Of a stretch of 64,000 nucleotides of DNA, positions 61,409-64,000 are shown one piece after another. Every line of letters begins with the position of its first letter. The stretch's first letter is position 1. The notes below the pieces were generated by a model. The model was not told the origin of the DNA. It saw only the letters and a list, made by a program, of their open reading frames with translations, and did no database searches. The translations under genes and the position numbers were made by a program. The stretch is from Nitzschia sp. DOCU1 (taxonomy: Eukaryota; Bacillariophyta; Bacillariophyceae; Bacillariales; Bacillariaceae). The DNA lies in NCBI GenBank assembly GCA_951394045.1, contig OX596000.1:1054001-1118000 (forward strand), written 5' to 3'.

Positions 61409-61866
61409 ATTGACGACAACTGAATAAATCAATAAAATAAATACATCTGGAAATGGTCCTCGTGGACTGGTTGTAACTCCGTATTATTATAACTTTGGGC
61501 TAAAATTTTTTGCCGCGTTTGCCTGCGAGGCTAAATTTGGGGGGCAATATTTTGACTTATTGGAGCGTCAAAATTAATCGAGCATGTCGGACGGCCGGAA
61601 TAAGTCAGCTTATTGCCTGTTCGGTGACGTCAGCAGCACACTTCCGGATTATTCGGGACTCCTTTTGCCTCGCACCACTCCGACAGCCGATGACGTCTAT
61701 TTAAAGCCCCATTACGTGTGCAATTCTTCCTCCCGTTCGCCAGTGGGTGCTCGATTTGGGGGCGACTTGCAAAGCGATGGCCGGCACGATTGCATTGGAG
61801 GCGGACGATAGCCACCGTCGTCGTCGCCGGGGTTGTCTTTCATCATTCATTGTTTGAAAGATAACC
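61409..61866 (+). promoter_or_regulatory. Putative promoter of the recombinase gene with two TGACGT sites and a TATA-like box
   Basis: TGACGTCA at 61625-61632 and TGACGTCT at 61691-61698 are followed at once by TATTTAAA (61698-61705), about 160 bp before the ATG at 61867. TGACGT elements are bZIP sites in diatoms. No coding sequence is evident in this stretch. Confidence 0.45.
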
Positions 61867-64000
61867 ATGATAGAATATGATGCCAGTATCCCTGAGGACT
61901 CTATAGAGCCCCCTATAGTACCTCATCCAGCAGAAAATGCTATTGTTGCTCGTTTGCAGGCAGTAGCCCACAGTGTGGCGAACCAAGCTGTGCCGGAGAA
62001 CACTCAGGTGGTGTATGGTCGAGTGGAGAAAGAATGGGAAGCCTACTGCAGTCATATAGCTAGCAGGGATGATCCATTCCCTACTAGCATGAATGCAAAC
62101 AAGGTCTATGACTTTATGTTCTACCAAGTCTTTCGCACTAAAAAGGGACAGTCTGGCCATGGTTTTGACCCCCCTGGACTACAAAGACGTGCTGGATTCA
62201 TACCAGGCCCACTACCAAAAGAAGGATGATGACCCCAACTATGCAATTCCTCATCCTGTTAATGGCCTTGGTCCATCTGCAATCCAGCAGTACAGAGCTG
62301 GGTTGAAAAAGATCCATGATAGCCATGTAGCCACAGGGTTGACTGGTTTTGGCTGGGAGTTTGTGTGGAATGCGCACTCAAAAGATCTGGTAAAGATGGC
62401 TGAGCAGCGACAGGCCAGGCACAAAAAGGAAACCTATGAAGAGAAAGCTGATAAAATCTTTGGTCCCTGCAATGCAGTGGAAAGATTTGATGATCTAGAG
62501 GATGCTTTCTTTCAGAAGAGCAAGTCTGGGAGATACTGTCTTCAATGGCTCCGCAATAGATTTGCGTTGCTGTTTTCAATCGCCGGCCTATTGCGGTGCG
62601 AAACGCTGCATAAGTGCGAACTGAGCGACATGATGAAAATTATGGTTAAAAAAGATGAGGACGTGAATCCATTGTGTGTGATGATCATGCAATTTGGGGA
62701 AGGTAAGCCTATTTTTTCCGCAGTGTTTTTTACTTACAGAATTTCCATCTAAGTAAACCTCTAATTGAACGAAACTGCAGGCAAAACCAACAAGGGCAGG
62801 GTGCTCTATGGCCGTGCTACACGCCATAAGAATGTTCTGCTGTGTCCTTTAGGTGCACTAGCAATGTACTTAATGGTCAGGTTCGCTCTGACTCAAGAAT
62901 TTAGTGAGGAAAACTTCGACTGGACAAACAACGCATCTTGGTTCTCGGTGAAGCTCCTTATTTCGGGAGTGGGCACCGACTACACTAAGAGCATGAAAAC
63001 CAGCACTTATGCGAAAGCAGTAAAAGCAATACTACTGCATTTGGGCCTTGCTCTTACCCACTTAGCGCACCTCGGCCGAAATATGGGGGCTAAGATCCTG
63101 GAAATGCTGGAAATAGAGAGTGAGGAAATTCGTCGCCTCGGCAATTGGAATCCCAGCATGCAGGCTGCACGATACTCTACCAAGCTTCCAATGAAGGCCA
63201 TTCGTCGCTTGGGAGGATTTGCTACTGGGAATGGCGTTCACTTCAACAAAAGAACTGTAGTGATTCCCTGCCAAGAACTGCAAGAGCAAACTCCAATTGG
63301 GCGATGGGTGTTTCATGGACTGGCGCAAGTTCTCGCAGCCAATGCACAGAATGCCAAGTGCTACACTGCGCAGCATTTCCTGGAGTTCATGGTGGAGCTT
63401 AACATTATCTTCCTACAAGACATGGCAGTGATGTGTAATGAGCACCCAGATCGTCTGGAGGGGCATCCGATCATTACTCATGTACCATGCTTGGCCTCGA
63501 CGGCATTTGCGGTAAGCTTACTACCGGTCGCGCGAAATACCTGGTCATTCCTTATTTGAAATAACTGGCAATTCCATATTTGCTCACACTAAAAATATCG
63601 CTCCTTTTATCTTTTGCGCGAAATACCTGGTAATTCCTGCTATGGTGTTGTTCACTACTACCCTACTGCTACAGGCATTCTGTGAGACAATGAAGACAGA
63701 GCTTCAGCAGGCGTCCTCCCCACTTGATGCAAGTATTGAAATGATTCTTCCTGGTGTGCAGCAGCGGCTAGACGCAAATAGACGACAAGTGTTGGATTTG
63801 CAGTCGATGCTGCAAGAGTCGCATGAGCAAATAATGCGAGAACTGGAGTCCAAGCATAGTGCAGTGTTGGAACAACTTGGGGAGTCCATGGTTGTCATGG
63901 GGCACTCCCTGATGCAGCAATCTACTTCTGTTGAAGGTGCTCGCGAAATGGAGTTGGATATGCCGGTGCCTCTTCCGCCACCACCACTAGCACCAACGAC
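61867..64000 (+). CDS. Crypton-like tyrosine recombinase, multi-exon, frame-shifted, runs off the window
   Basis: Exons as read: 61867-62702 (with a frame change near 62168-62175), 62781-63511, and 63675 to the window end. The N-terminal part (ENTQVVYGRVEKEWEAYC) suits the SAM-like DNA-binding domain of tyrosine recombinases. The catalytic part has FGEGKTNKGRVLYGRATRHK with LCPLGALAMYLMVRF, then HLAHLGRNMGAKILEMLEIE (HxxR), RRLGNWNPSMQ (Trp/His site) and AARYSTKLP (candidate nucleophile Tyr). This domain order, with GNWN and LP..R..GGF, is that of Cryptons and their relatives. A coiled-coil tail begins in the last exon (RRQVLDLQSMLQESHEQIM). A CCCCCC run marks the frame change, so it may be an indel. 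The 3' end is outside the window. Confidence 0.78.
62703..62780 (+). other. Intron 1 of the recombinase gene
   Basis: A 78-nt intron, GTAAGCC to AACTGCAG. Removal joins QFGEG to KTNKGRVLYG and keeps the catalytic domain in frame. Confidence 0.85.
63512..63674 (+). other. Intron 2 of the recombinase gene, with internal repeats
   Basis: A 163-nt intron, GTAAGC to TGCTACAG, joining CLASTAFA to AFCETMKTEL in phase 0. It carries a 23-bp direct repeat (GCGCGAAATACCTGGT core) at 63530-63552 and 63616-63638, with a weaker copy at about 63558. Confidence 0.8.

Overview
This 64-kb window looks like nuclear DNA of a diatom, probably a pennate one. Genes have no or few short (about 75-160 nt) GT-AG introns. 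Five predicted proteins begin with an ER signal peptide followed by an ASAFAP-like aromatic motif, the entry signal for complex plastids. There are PSxxPS/PTxxPT-linker secreted proteins, an HSF-type DNA-binding protein, and a CoDi-like Ty1/copia retroelement. The species call is inference.

Layout. 0-4 kb: a p300/CBP-type histone acetyltransferase (-). 5.7-14.9 kb: a plastid PPR protein (+), a plastid VOC/glyoxalase-fold protein (+), a two-exon chalcone-isomerase-like protein with an unusual N-terminal extension (-), and a secreted protein with two CBM6-like modules (+). 15.5-22.5 kb: an ankyrin protein (+), a Golgi-type GT31-like glycosyltransferase (-), the PP2A scaffold A subunit (two exons, +), and a plastid multi-pass membrane protein (-). 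A broken paralogue of this last gene lies at 23.3-23.6 kb. 25.07-31.73 kb: a complete but mutated Ty1/copia element with 155-bp LTRs, inserted at the centre of a perfect 20-bp palindrome. 32.2-36.1 kb: two tandem 7TM receptor-like genes (+). 36.4-49 kb: three members of a large secreted Cys-rich family (-), two of them in a precisely bounded head-to-tail duplication. The newer pair is separated from the older one by an inverted-repeat-bounded segment with 21-bp tandem modules. 49.2-61 kb: a plastid AlkB-like dioxygenase (+), a second glycosyltransferase (-), the ribosome-biogenesis factor KRR1 (-), an HSF-type regulator (-), a plastid M32 carboxypeptidase (+), and an Mpv17/PMP22 protein (-). 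61.3 kb: a 5S rRNA gene (-). From 61.87 kb to the window end: a Crypton-like tyrosine-recombinase gene with introns and one apparent frameshift.

Most genes are unrelated single-copy housekeeping, plastid or secretory genes, with no operon-like logic. The 22-32 kb, 40-43 kb and 61-64 kb stretches are accessory, with mobile elements, decayed copies and repeats. The most unusual items are the palindrome-centred retroelement, the exact tandem duplication with a microhomology deletion in the secreted family, the CHI-like fusion architecture, and the tyrosine-recombinase element with TGACGTCA-type promoter sites next to a 5S gene.
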